DNA of 5,458 bases. Origin: Leucobacter sp. (GTDB lineage Bacteria > Actinomycetota > Actinomycetes > Actinomycetales > Microbacteriaceae). The number at the start of each line of letters is the position of its first letter. The stretch's first letter is position 1. Shown in pieces: positions 1 through 5,458 of the stretch. A model generated the notes under the pieces. The model saw only the letters and a program-made list of their open reading frames with translations. It had not been told where the DNA came from and did no database searches. A program made the translations under genes and the position numbers. The stretch covers positions 1 to 5,458 of the forward strand of contig JAAZHL010000190.1 in assembly GCA_012510755.1 (NCBI GenBank), written 5' to 3'.

Positions 1-570
1 CCGCGGCCCGGCAGCACCGGCGCGGTGGTCGGTCTCGGCGGCGTAGGGCTGGCGGCGATGATCACCGCACTCGCGCACGACGGGGTGCGAGTGATCGCCA
101 TAGACACCCTCGCGAGCAAGCTTGAGACCGCACTTGAACTGGGGGCGCACGAGGCGATGACTCCCGAGCAGGCCACCGAACGGGGGGTGCGCGCCGATAC
201 CGTCATCGAGGCGGTCGGCCGCGCGAGTGTGTTCGGGTTTGCGTTGAGCATCACTGCTCTGGGCGGCACGACCATCACCGTCGGGTTGCCAGCACCCGAC
301 GACACCATCGAGTTTGCCCCGCTCGGCATCGTGGCCGAGGGACGCACGATCATCGGCAGCTACATGGGCTCAGCGTTGCCGAGCCGCGACATTCCAAAGT
401 TCGTCGAGATGTGGCGCGCAGGCAGGCTGCCGATTGAACGGCTCATCACCTCGCACATCGGGCTCGACGGCCTGAACGCCGCCATGGATGACCTCGCCGA
501 CGGCACACAACTGCGGCAGGTCATCAGCTTCATCGACGACGGGAGTGGCGTGCTAGACCGGGCTTCGTGA
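1..570 (+). CDS. Zinc-dependent alcohol dehydrogenase (MDR superfamily), C-terminal part; 5' end outside window
   Basis: The reading frame is open from base 1 and ends at TGA 568-570, so this is the last 189 residues of a longer protein; the family is usually 350-375 residues. The GTG at base 25 is internal and not a start, because the codons before it (PRPGSTGA) already match the conserved run into the NAD(P)-binding Rossmann fold. The dinucleotide motif GLGGVGLAA follows, then a second strand ending in Asp (VIAID), which favours NAD(H). Further on are the segment GSYMGSALPSRDIPKF and the tail AGRLPIERLITSHIGLDGLNAA. These resemble class III-like enzymes, including S-(hydroxymethyl)mycothiol dehydrogenase and related actinobacterial alcohol dehydrogenases. 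The N-terminal catalytic domain with the zinc ligands is missing, so the substrate cannot be inferred. It may supply an aldehyde or alcohol oxidation step to the acyl-CoA genes downstream, but the 111-bp gap makes co-transcription uncertain. Confidence 0.9.
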   Translation, partial: PRPGSTGAVVGLGGVGLAAMITALAHDGVRVIAIDTLASKLETALELGAHEAMTPEQATERGVRADTVIEAVGRASVFGFALSITALGGTTITVGLPAPDDTIEFAPLGIVAEGRTIIGSYMGSALPSRDIPKFVEMWRAGRLPIERLITSHIGLDGLNAAMDDLADGTQLRQVISFIDDGSGVLDRAS

Positions 571-600
571 GAGAGGCGGGGCGATCCTCGTCGCTCAACG

Positions 601-641
601 ACCCGACTTGACCCGACCCGACTTGACCCTGACCCTGACCC
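601..641. repeat. Short tandem/direct repeats in intergenic spacer
   Basis: The 10-mer ACCCGACTTG occurs at 601-610 and again at 616-625, separated by ACCCG. ACCCTG follows twice (626-631, 632-637), and then ACCC. The whole stretch is built from GACCC-type units of 5-6 bases. It lies between the alcohol dehydrogenase stop and the thioesterase start, and no gene on either strand is supported there. It could be slippage-generated low-complexity DNA or a site for a regulator that binds direct repeats. No hairpin with a T-tract is visible, so it does not look like an intrinsic terminator. Confidence 0.7.
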
Positions 642-681
642 ACAGTCCACCACAACCACGCCAGCACTGAAAGACGCAACG

Positions 682-1128
682 ATGCAGCAACACTCAACGA
701 TGAGACGGCGGGCCGACTACCCTGCCGAAGAGGTGATCACGACGCGATGGGCCGATCAAGACGCGTATGGCCACATCAATAACGTGGTCTATTTCTCATA
801 TGTCGACACTGCGGTGAACAGCTACCTGATGCGGGCAACCGGCGTCGACACGCGAGAACTCGCGGCGATTGGCGTGGTCGCGCACTCAAGCTGCGATTTT
901 ATGCGCGAGCTGCAGTACCCCAGCGAGGTCGCGGTGGGTCTGCTGGTCACCCGGCTTGGCAACTCGAGCATCACCTACGAACTCGCCGTGTTTCAGGGCG
1001 AGCATGAGAGCCCAGCAGCCGTGGTGCGGTTCGTGCATGTCTATGTCGATCGAGACACGCGTAAAAGCGCCCCCATCCCTGAACTTATTCGTGAGGCTGC
1101 ACAGCGGCTCACGATCCCTACCGAATAA
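682..1128 (+). CDS. Acyl-CoA thioesterase, 4-hydroxybenzoyl-CoA thioesterase/YbgC-like hotdog protein
   Basis: This 148-residue protein has the usual length of a single hotdog domain. It is expected to hydrolyse an acyl-CoA to free acid and CoA in the cytoplasm. The family motif is near the N-terminus: RWADQDAYGHINNVVYFSY, about residues 22-40. Asp27 aligns with the catalytic Asp17 of Pseudomonas 4-hydroxybenzoyl-CoA thioesterase, and GHINN is the typical following turn. The ATG at 682 has only a weak purine stretch (GAAAG, 669-673) upstream. The in-frame ATG at 700 has no better ribosome site, so the longer form is kept, but the first six residues are uncertain. The MaoC-like hydratase starts 22 bp after the stop on the same strand, which suggests co-transcription. 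The substrate is unknown; many close family members act on medium-chain or aromatic acyl-CoAs, and here it may release excess CoA esters from the neighbouring pathway. Confidence 0.88.
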   Translation: MQQHSTMRRRADYPAEEVITTRWADQDAYGHINNVVYFSYVDTAVNSYLMRATGVDTRELAAIGVVAHSSCDFMRELQYPSEVAVGLLVTRLGNSSITYELAVFQGEHESPAAVVRFVHVYVDRDTRKSAPIPELIREAAQRLTIPTE

Positions 1129-1150
1129 CTGACGAAACAGGAGCAGCGAT

Positions 1151-1603
1151 ATGCGTGAATTTGAGAGTGCCGACGAGATTCTGGCGTCTGTTGGTGAAGA
1201 GGTTGGCGTCAGTTCGTGGATCGAGGTGACCCAAGAACGGGTCAGCACCTTTGCTGATGCGACCGATGACTGGCAATGGATTCATCTTGATGCCGAGCGT
1301 GCGGCGGAGGGTCCGTTTGGTGGCACGATCGCCCACGGCTTTTTGACGTTGAGCATGTTGGTGCCGATGATGGCACAGGTGTACTCGGCGCCGAGCAGCA
1401 AGATGAGCCTGAACTACGGTCTCAACAAGGTGAGGTTCACGTCTCCCGTGCCAGTGGGGTCGCGCATTCGTGGCCGTTTCGTGCTGGCCGCTGTCGATGA
1501 GGTCGAGGGTGGTCTGCAGCTGACCTGGGCAGCGACCGTCGAACGCGAAGATTCAGACCGGCCAGCGTGCATCGCTGAGTTCATTGCTCGCATCTATTTC
1601 TAA
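1151..1603 (+). CDS. MaoC-like (R)-specific enoyl-CoA hydratase / 3-hydroxyacyl-CoA dehydratase
   Basis: A 150-residue hotdog-fold hydratase of NodN/MaoC type, most like mycobacterial HtdZ (Rv0130). The hydratase-2 signature spans about residues 35-70: FADATDDWQWIH, then GGTIAHGFLTLSML. Asp40 and His45 have the same five-residue spacing as the catalytic Asp31/His36 of Aeromonas PhaJ, and Ser68 is a candidate for the conserved active-site Ser. The expected reaction is reversible hydration of trans-2-enoyl-CoA to (3R)-3-hydroxyacyl-CoA. The ATG is preceded by AGGAG (1139-1143) with a 7-base spacer, which supports this start. It sits 22 bp after the thioesterase gene, probably in one transcript. 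In the pathway proposed for this window it could hydrate the enoyl-CoA made by the acyl-CoA dehydrogenase, but a general beta-oxidation or polyhydroxyalkanoate-supply role is equally compatible. Confidence 0.9.
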   Translation: MREFESADEILASVGEEVGVSSWIEVTQERVSTFADATDDWQWIHLDAERAAEGPFGGTIAHGFLTLSMLVPMMAQVYSAPSSKMSLNYGLNKVRFTSPVPVGSRIRGRFVLAAVDEVEGGLQLTWAATVEREDSDRPACIAEFIARIYF

Positions 1604-1684
1604 CCTTCTACTTTCAACCTCTATTTCTCACCCCCCCAAGACAGTTGACCGGCTACCCACTCTCAGGAAATTTGACCGCCCACC

Positions 1685-1708
1685 CCTACCGAGCGAGCGC
1701 TCGGTAGG
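1685..1708. promoter_or_regulatory. Palindromic operator, probable TetR-family binding site
   Basis: Two perfect 11-bp arms, CCTACCGAGCG (1685-1695) and CGCTCGGTAGG (1698-1708), flank a 2-bp AG centre. The size, symmetry and ACCGAGCG half-sites are typical of TetR-family operators. It ends 6 bp before a likely -10 box (1715-1720) and therefore covers the -35 position, as expected for repression of the SDR-ACAD-kinase operon. The obvious candidate ligand is the TetR-type regulator encoded convergently after the operon; that link is inference. The arms could also form an RNA hairpin, but the site lies upstream of the expected transcript start and has no following T-run, so a terminator is unlikely. 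Confidence 0.82.
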
Positions 1709-1714
1709 TTAGTG

Positions 1715-1720
1715 TATAGT
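1715..1720 (+). promoter_or_regulatory. Probable -10 box (TATAGT) of the SDR-ACAD-kinase operon
   Basis: TATAGT matches the sigma-70/SigA consensus TATAAT at five of six bases and stands out in this GC-rich DNA. Transcription would begin near base 1727, giving a leader of about 30 bases before the ATG at 1758. No good -35 hexamer lies 16-18 bp upstream, because that position is occupied by the palindrome. The TTGACC at 1672-1677 resembles a -35 element but is 37 bp away, too far for this -10. Confidence 0.55.
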
Positions 1721-1757
1721 CAATCCTGTTGCAGCCACTGAAGATAACGGAGTCCGA

Positions 1758-2534
1758 ATGACAGGCACCCAGACCCAGCGACTCGCGGGTAAATTTGCAA
1801 TCGTAACCGGCGCGAGCCGAGGCATTGGTCTCGGCATCGCTCAGCGTCTCGTCGCCGAAGGCGCCCGAGTGTGCATCACTGCCCGCGGCGAAGAAGCACT
1901 ACAAGAGGCAGTCGCGACGATGCCTGAGGGCAGCGCGATTTACGTCGCCGGCAAAGCCGACAACCCAGATCACTTGACCGAGGTCATGGATCGCGTCGCA
2001 GACGAGTTCGGCGCCCTCGACATTCTCGTGAACAACGCGGGCATCAACCCCGTGTACGGTGACGTCGTCGACATTGAGTTGAGTGCGGCGCGCAAGCTGT
2101 TCGAAGTCAATGTGCTGGGCACGTTGGCTTGGACTCAAGCCGCCTATCACGACGAGCGCCTGAACTTTAAGGCCCGTCACGGCAGCATCATCAATCTCGC
2201 TTCGGTCGCCGCACGCGTGCCCTCTGAAGGCATCGGTTTCTACGGTGTCACCAAGGCGGCGCTCATTCACCTCACCACCACACTTGCCGCTGAGCTCGGC
2301 CCCGAGGTGCGTGTCAACGCCGTCGCACCTGCCGTGGTGAAGACGAACTTCGCAAAGGCCCTCTACGAGGGACGCGAAGAAGAAGTCACCGCGGGGTACC
2401 CACTCGCGAGACTCGGCACCCCCGAAGACGTGGCCGGTGCAGTCGCATACTTTGTGTCGGACGACGCAAGCTGGGTCACAGGCCAGACCCTCACCCTCGA
2501 TGGTGGCCTACTGAGCGCTGGAGGAACAGCATGA
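1758..2534 (+). CDS. Short-chain dehydrogenase/reductase (SDR), first gene of the operon
   Basis: A 258-residue classical SDR of usual family length. It catalyses NAD(P)(H)-dependent interconversion of a ketone and a secondary alcohol. Visible motifs are TGASRGIG (residues 17-24, cofactor binding), NNAG (92-95), and the catalytic tetrad Asn118, Ser149, Tyr162 and Lys166 (YGVTK). The C-terminal segment WVTGQTLTLDGG is typical of FabG-like and 3-hydroxybutyrate-dehydrogenase-like members. There is no acidic residue at the end of the second strand (ITARGEE), and Arg43 there hints at NADP(H) preference. The start has CGGAG at 1748-1752 with a 5-base spacer. The stop overlaps the next gene by 4 bp (ATGA). 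In the operon it plausibly plays the LvaD-like role of reducing a keto-acyl-CoA to the hydroxy form that the kinase then uses. The exact substrate is inferred, and a 3-hydroxyacyl-CoA dehydrogenase role remains possible. Confidence 0.92.
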   Translation: MTGTQTQRLAGKFAIVTGASRGIGLGIAQRLVAEGARVCITARGEEALQEAVATMPEGSAIYVAGKADNPDHLTEVMDRVADEFGALDILVNNAGINPVYGDVVDIELSAARKLFEVNVLGTLAWTQAAYHDERLNFKARHGSIINLASVAARVPSEGIGFYGVTKAALIHLTTTLAAELGPEVRVNAVAPAVVKTNFAKALYEGREEEVTAGYPLARLGTPEDVAGAVAYFVSDDASWVTGQTLTLDGGLLSAGGTA

Positions 2535-3778
2535 GCACCGTGCCCCCTGAAGTTGAAGAGTTGCGCCAGCGCACCCGCGCGTTCATTCGTGAGGTGGTCA
2601 TTCCCGCCGAGCCAAAACCGGGTGATTCGCTGACTCGCGAGTGTCGTCTTGAACTCATGCTGCTGCCAAAAGATGCTGGGGTGTTTGCGCTTCATGTGCG
2701 GGTCGAGTTTGGTGGGCAAGGGGTGGCGATCGAGCATTGGCCCTCGATTTTCATCGAGGCTGGCTATTCGCCGATTGGCCCTGCCGTGCTCAACTGCATG
2801 GCGCCCGACGAGGGCAACATGCACATGATGGCAATGATCGCGACCGACGAGCAGAAGGCTCAGTACTTGGCGCCGCTTGCATCGGGCGAGGTGCAGTCGT
2901 GCTTTGGTATGACCGAACCGCACCCGGGTGCTGGCAGCGACCCCGCTGCACTGCAGACCCTCGCTGAACGCGTTGAAGGCGGTTGGCGCATCAATGGGCA
3001 CAAGCGATTCTCGAGCGGCGGGGAGCTTGCTTCGTTCTGCATTCTCATGGCGCGCAACGAAGCGGTTGAGTCTGAGGGTATTGTTGCCGGCGCAACGATG
3101 TTTTTGATCGACATGGATCACCCCGGCGTGCGCCTCGGCAACCCAATTCGGGCAACCGATACCGCGGTGGCCGGCGGCCACCCGCACCTCTATTTCGACG
3201 ATGTCGTCGTGAAAGACGAAGCCGTGCTGGGTGCGCCAGGCGAGGGCTTCCGTTATGCGCAGGTTCGCCTCGGCCCCGCACGCCTCACCCACTGCATGCG
3301 CTGGCTCGGCCTTGCCAAGCGTGCGCAAGACCTCGTGCTCGACCGTGCTGCAGCCCGCGAGGTCTTCGGCAGCCGCATTCAAGATCTTGGCATCGCCCAA
3401 GAAATGCTCGCGCAAAACGAGATTGATATCGAAACGTCGGCGGCGATCATTGACCGCACCTCGGTGCTGCTCGAAACCGACCCGAAGGCAGGCTCGGCCT
3501 TGTCGAGCATTGCCAAGGTGCACTGCTCAGAGGCCATCAACCGCGTCATCGACCGTGCCATTCAGTTGTGCGGCGGCGACGGGGTCACGGACGCGCTGCC
3601 GCTTTCGCAATACATGAATGAGGTTCGGCCGTTCCGCATCTACGACGGCTCGAACGAGACGCACAAGTGGGCGATCTCGCGTCGTGCCTCAGCGCGCCGT
3701 GCGAAGCAGGTCGCGGCCGGTGAGCAGCCGCTTGATCGTGTGGACGAGCACGGGCGTGATACTTGGGGTGAGCGTTGA
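2531..3778 (+). CDS. Acyl-CoA dehydrogenase of ACAD10/ACAD11 (LvaC-like) type
   Basis: A 415-residue FAD-dependent acyl-CoA dehydrogenase, complete over the usual three domains. The helical N-domain ends near residue 120. The flavin/substrate motif CFGMTEPHPGAGSD lies at 124-137 and the beta domain at about 130-235. The C-terminal helices contain GPARLTHCMRWLGLAKRA (248-265), REVFGSRIQDLG (276-287), QLCGGDGVT (345-352) and RIYDGSNETHK (369-379). The LGPxRxxHCMR stretch is characteristic of the ACAD10/11 branch. At the position of the MCAD catalytic glutamate (YEGT) this protein has Asp372 (YDGS), also as in that branch. The start is well supported by GGAGGA (2520-2525) with a 5-base spacer and a 4-bp overlap with the SDR. 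The downstream APH-like kinase supplies the second half of the ACAD11 architecture, so the likely substrate is a 4-phospho- or 4-hydroxyacyl-CoA rather than a plain fatty acyl-CoA. This is inferred from family and context. Confidence 0.93.
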   Translation: MSTVPPEVEELRQRTRAFIREVVIPAEPKPGDSLTRECRLELMLLPKDAGVFALHVRVEFGGQGVAIEHWPSIFIEAGYSPIGPAVLNCMAPDEGNMHMMAMIATDEQKAQYLAPLASGEVQSCFGMTEPHPGAGSDPAALQTLAERVEGGWRINGHKRFSSGGELASFCILMARNEAVESEGIVAGATMFLIDMDHPGVRLGNPIRATDTAVAGGHPHLYFDDVVVKDEAVLGAPGEGFRYAQVRLGPARLTHCMRWLGLAKRAQDLVLDRAAAREVFGSRIQDLGIAQEMLAQNEIDIETSAAIIDRTSVLLETDPKAGSALSSIAKVHCSEAINRVIDRAIQLCGGDGVTDALPLSQYMNEVRPFRIYDGSNETHKWAISRRASARRAKQVAAGEQPLDRVDEHGRDTWGER

Positions 3779-4848
3779 TCACGCAGCCCGACGGTGTCGA
3801 AGTAGTCGCTACTGCGAGCGACGCCGAGGGGCTCGACAAACCACCGCTGCTGGTGCTCGATCGGGTGCTTGCATACTTTGATCAGATTGGTTTCGGCAGC
3901 GGCCCGCTGGCGTGGCAACGCATCGGTGACGGCCAATCGAACATCACCTACCTGATTGAGCGGGGCGGCAGGCAGGCGGTGCTTCGCCGCGGGCCGCGCC
4001 CGCCGCTGCCAAGGTCGACCCACGACATGCTGCGCGAATCGCGGGTGCAACAGGGGCTCGCGAGTGTGGGCATGCCGGTGCCAAACATTCTCGCGGTGTG
4101 CGACGACGAGACAGTTCTTGGCGTGCCGTTCTACCTGATGGACTACCTCGACGGTGAGATTATTCTCGACACCGTGCCGCCTGCACTCGACACGATCGAG
4201 GGGCACCGAGCCATCTCAGAGCAACTCGTCGACACTCTCGCCGATATTCACAGCATCGACCTCGAAGCCGCGGGACTTGCAACCTTTGGCAAAGCTGAAG
4301 GCTACCTCGAACGCCAAATCAAGACGTTCTCTGGGCTGGCAGGCCAAGTGTCAGAGCGCTCGTTGCCCCTCGTCGCAGAGATCGGTGCGTGGCTTGAAGC
4401 GAATCGGCCCGAAACCCAGCGTCCCGCGCTGGTGCACGGTGACTACCGTCTCGGTAACCTCATGTTTCGTCGTGAAGCCCCCGCGCGGGTGCTTGCCGTG
4501 CTCGACTGGGAGATGGCGGCGCTTGGCGATCCTCTTGCAGACCTTGGCTATCTCACAGTCAGCTACTCTGACGCGGACGCACCGGGCATCTCGCTCGAGC
4601 TCTCGCCCGCGACGAACGGTGAGGGCTATCTCAGCCGAGCACAGCTCGCGGCGCGTTACGCCGAGCGCACCGGCCTGAGCGTCGAACACCTACCGTGGTA
4701 CGAGGTGCTCGCGCTGTGGAAGAGCTCGGTCTTTCTTGAGGCGATCTATACGAGATGGTGTCGCGGTGAGCGGCCCGGCGACACATTCGCACCTCAGCTC
4801 GAACAGGGTGTGCCGCACATTCTCGAGGTCGCGCGGGGCCTGATCTAG
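3775..4848 (+). CDS. APH-fold phosphotransferase, probable hydroxyacyl-CoA kinase (LvaA / ACAD11 kinase-domain type)
   Basis: A 357-residue kinase of the aminoglycoside-phosphotransferase/choline-kinase fold. Visible elements in order: nucleotide loop GDGQSNITYLI (51-61); VLRR (69-72), where Arg appears at the usual Lys position; THDMLRESR (82-90); catalytic loop HGDYRLGNLMF (221-231) with Asp223 and Asn228; and the metal-binding LDWEMAALGDPLADLGYL (243-260) with Asp244. The pattern is that of the ACAD10/11-associated APH subfamily rather than antibiotic-resistance enzymes, so a resistance role is unlikely. The start is TTG at 3775, overlapping the ACAD stop by 4 bp (TTGA). An in-frame TGA at 3769-3771 rules out anything earlier, and the conserved region begins near residue 27, so a somewhat later GTG cannot be excluded. 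The overlap implies translational coupling and matched amounts of kinase and dehydrogenase. The likely reaction is ATP-dependent phosphorylation of a 4-hydroxyl on an acyl-CoA. Confidence 0.9.
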   Translation: MITQPDGVEVVATASDAEGLDKPPLLVLDRVLAYFDQIGFGSGPLAWQRIGDGQSNITYLIERGGRQAVLRRGPRPPLPRSTHDMLRESRVQQGLASVGMPVPNILAVCDDETVLGVPFYLMDYLDGEIILDTVPPALDTIEGHRAISEQLVDTLADIHSIDLEAAGLATFGKAEGYLERQIKTFSGLAGQVSERSLPLVAEIGAWLEANRPETQRPALVHGDYRLGNLMFRREAPARVLAVLDWEMAALGDPLADLGYLTVSYSDADAPGISLELSPATNGEGYLSRAQLAARYAERTGLSVEHLPWYEVLALWKSSVFLEAIYTRWCRGERPGDTFAPQLEQGVPHILEVARGLI

Positions 4849-4869
4849 GCTCTGCTGACCAGACCGCAA

Positions 4870-4907
4870 CTGAGTGCGCTCGCCAGTCAATTGGCGGGCG
4901 CACTCGG
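4870..4907. terminator. Hairpin between convergent genes, probable bidirectional terminator
   Basis: GAGTGCGC (4872-4879) pairs with GCGCACTC (4898-4905), and CGCCA (4881-4885) with TGGCG (4892-4896), around the six-base loop GTCAAT. A T-G wobble (4880/4897) joins the two blocks, giving a 14-bp stem that can extend to 4870/4907. It lies in the 115-bp gap after the kinase stop and before the 3' end of the opposite-strand regulator, where transcripts from both sides should end. No strong U-tract follows on either strand, which is common in high-GC actinobacteria but lowers certainty. Confidence 0.7.
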
Positions 4908-4963
4908 CTTGTCGGCGACGGGCGCATCTGGCTTGCCAACCCCTCGCTCGTGCGTTCGCACTC

Positions 4964-5458
4964 TCAACGCACGATGCGGGCGGTGTCTTTGCAGAGGTCG
5001 AGATAGACGTCGATCAGCTCGGGCACTGTCAGGGGGCCGTCGGCCCGGTACCATTGCGAGATTCCGACGCAGAGCGTGCCGATAGCAAGAGCAGACTCAC
5101 GCGGGTGGGGTGTCGCGAAGAGTCCTTCAGCGACGCCCTGCTCGACGAGCCCGGTGACCATCGCCTGCTCTTCGCGGCGCGCCTGCAGGTGACGCTCGCG
5201 GGCGTCGTCTGGCAGGCTGCGAATCTCGCTGTAGGTCACAAACGCGATGTCACCGTGTTCGGCGTGAAACTGCACGAGGCAACTGATGAGATGATCGAAC
5301 CGTTCGAGCGTCGTCGTGCCCGCCTGCATTGCGCGCCGTGATGCCGTGAGCAGTTCGTCCATCGCGAGTTCGCACAGCGCCTCGAGAATCGCGCCCTTCG
5401 ACTCGTAGTGGTGATAGAGGCCCGGCACCGACAGGCCCGCTTCTGCGGCAATCTGACG
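4964..5458 (-). CDS. TetR-family transcriptional regulator, KstR2-like; N-terminus outside window
   Basis: Reverse-strand frame with stop at 4964-4966, open to the window edge; about 164 residues are visible. The GTG near 5428 is internal, since the ten codons beyond it (RQIAAEAGLS) are the first part of the recognition helix-turn-helix. The run RQIAAEAGLSVPGLYHHYESKG is the classic TetR DNA-binding signature, and some 25-35 N-terminal residues are missing. The ligand-binding domain contains FVTYSEIRSLPDDARERHL and ends with GISQWYRADGPLTVPELIDVYLDL. This resembles KstR2 and related actinobacterial repressors whose ligands are acyl-CoA esters. It converges on the SDR-ACAD-kinase operon and is the obvious candidate to bind the palindrome at 1685-1708 and be released by a pathway acyl-CoA. 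Its own promoter is beyond the window, so autoregulation cannot be judged. Confidence 0.9.
   Translation of the reverse strand, partial: RQIAAEAGLSVPGLYHHYESKGAILEALCELAMDELLTASRRAMQAGTTTLERFDHLISCLVQFHAEHGDIAFVTYSEIRSLPDDARERHLQARREEQAMVTGLVEQGVAEGLFATPHPRESALAIGTLCVGISQWYRADGPLTVPELIDVYLDLCKDTARIVR

Noticed and set aside
886..1248. 120-codon reverse-strand frame spanning the thioesterase-hydratase junction
   Set aside because: It is antisense to two genes with catalytic motifs and has no domain or ribosome site of its own.
1672..1677. TTGACC as the -35 element of the operon promoter
   Set aside because: It lies 37 bp from the likely -10 box, and no suitable -10 occurs 16-18 bp downstream of it.
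2363..3523. 386-codon open frame on the reverse strand opposite the SDR end and acyl-CoA dehydrogenase
   Set aside because: It is antisense to a gene with clear ACAD motifs and good ribosome sites. Its translation is rich in His, Arg and Ala with no recognisable domain, typical of GC-rich shadow frames.
3640..4206. 188-codon reverse-strand frame opposite the ACAD/kinase junction
   Set aside because: No family motif and low-complexity composition; it is fully explained as the shadow of two convincing forward genes.
3775..4848. Aminoglycoside resistance gene
   Set aside because: The fold is shared, but the motifs and the operon with an ACAD10/11-type dehydrogenase point to acyl-CoA metabolism; nothing suggests a resistance cassette or mobile context.
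4874..5341. 155-codon forward frame across the terminator and regulator
   Set aside because: It starts inside the hairpin and runs antisense to the TetR gene, whose helix-turn-helix and ligand domain are clear.
1..5458. CRISPR arrays, tRNA/rRNA genes, insertion sequences, attachment sites
   Set aside because: No regularly spaced repeats with spacers, no cloverleaf-like or rRNA sequence, and no transposase or terminal inverted repeats were seen.

Overview
The window is high-GC bacterial DNA that looks like acyl-CoA / fatty-acid-type catabolism from an actinobacterium. The evidence is the base composition, the dense G/C third positions, and proteins resembling actinobacterial families: an S-hydroxymethyl-mycothiol-dehydrogenase-like alcohol dehydrogenase, a MaoC hydratase resembling mycobacterial HtdZ, and a KstR2-like TetR regulator. 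A Microbacteriaceae-type host is a guess; no rRNA or other taxonomic marker is present.

Layout. Positions 1-570 hold the C-terminal part of a zinc-type alcohol dehydrogenase that began before the window. A 111-bp spacer with short tandem GACCC-type repeats follows. Next come two small hotdog-fold genes on the same strand, an acyl-CoA thioesterase (682-1128) and a MaoC-like enoyl-CoA hydratase (1151-1603). A 154-bp regulatory gap carries a 24-bp palindrome typical of TetR operators directly upstream of a likely -10 box. It precedes a tightly packed operon of three genes: a short-chain dehydrogenase (1758-2534), an acyl-CoA dehydrogenase (2531-3778) and an aminoglycoside-phosphotransferase-like kinase (3775-4848). 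Each junction in the operon overlaps by 4 bp. A hairpin at 4870-4907 separates the operon from a convergent TetR-family repressor gene (4964 to the window edge), which is cut at its 5' end.

How the genes may work together. The kinase and the acyl-CoA dehydrogenase correspond to the two main domains fused in mammalian ACAD10/ACAD11. With the SDR they mirror LvaD-LvaC-LvaA of the Pseudomonas putida levulinate pathway. In both known systems a 4-hydroxyacyl-CoA is phosphorylated by the APH-like kinase and rearranged by the ACAD-like enzyme into an ordinary beta-oxidation intermediate. The simplest reading is a TetR-controlled actinobacterial pathway for gamma-keto or gamma-hydroxy acids: the SDR reduces the keto group, the kinase phosphorylates the hydroxyl, the ACAD eliminates or isomerises, and the MaoC hydratase and thioesterase could act on the products. 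The substrate is inferred and cannot be read from the sequence.
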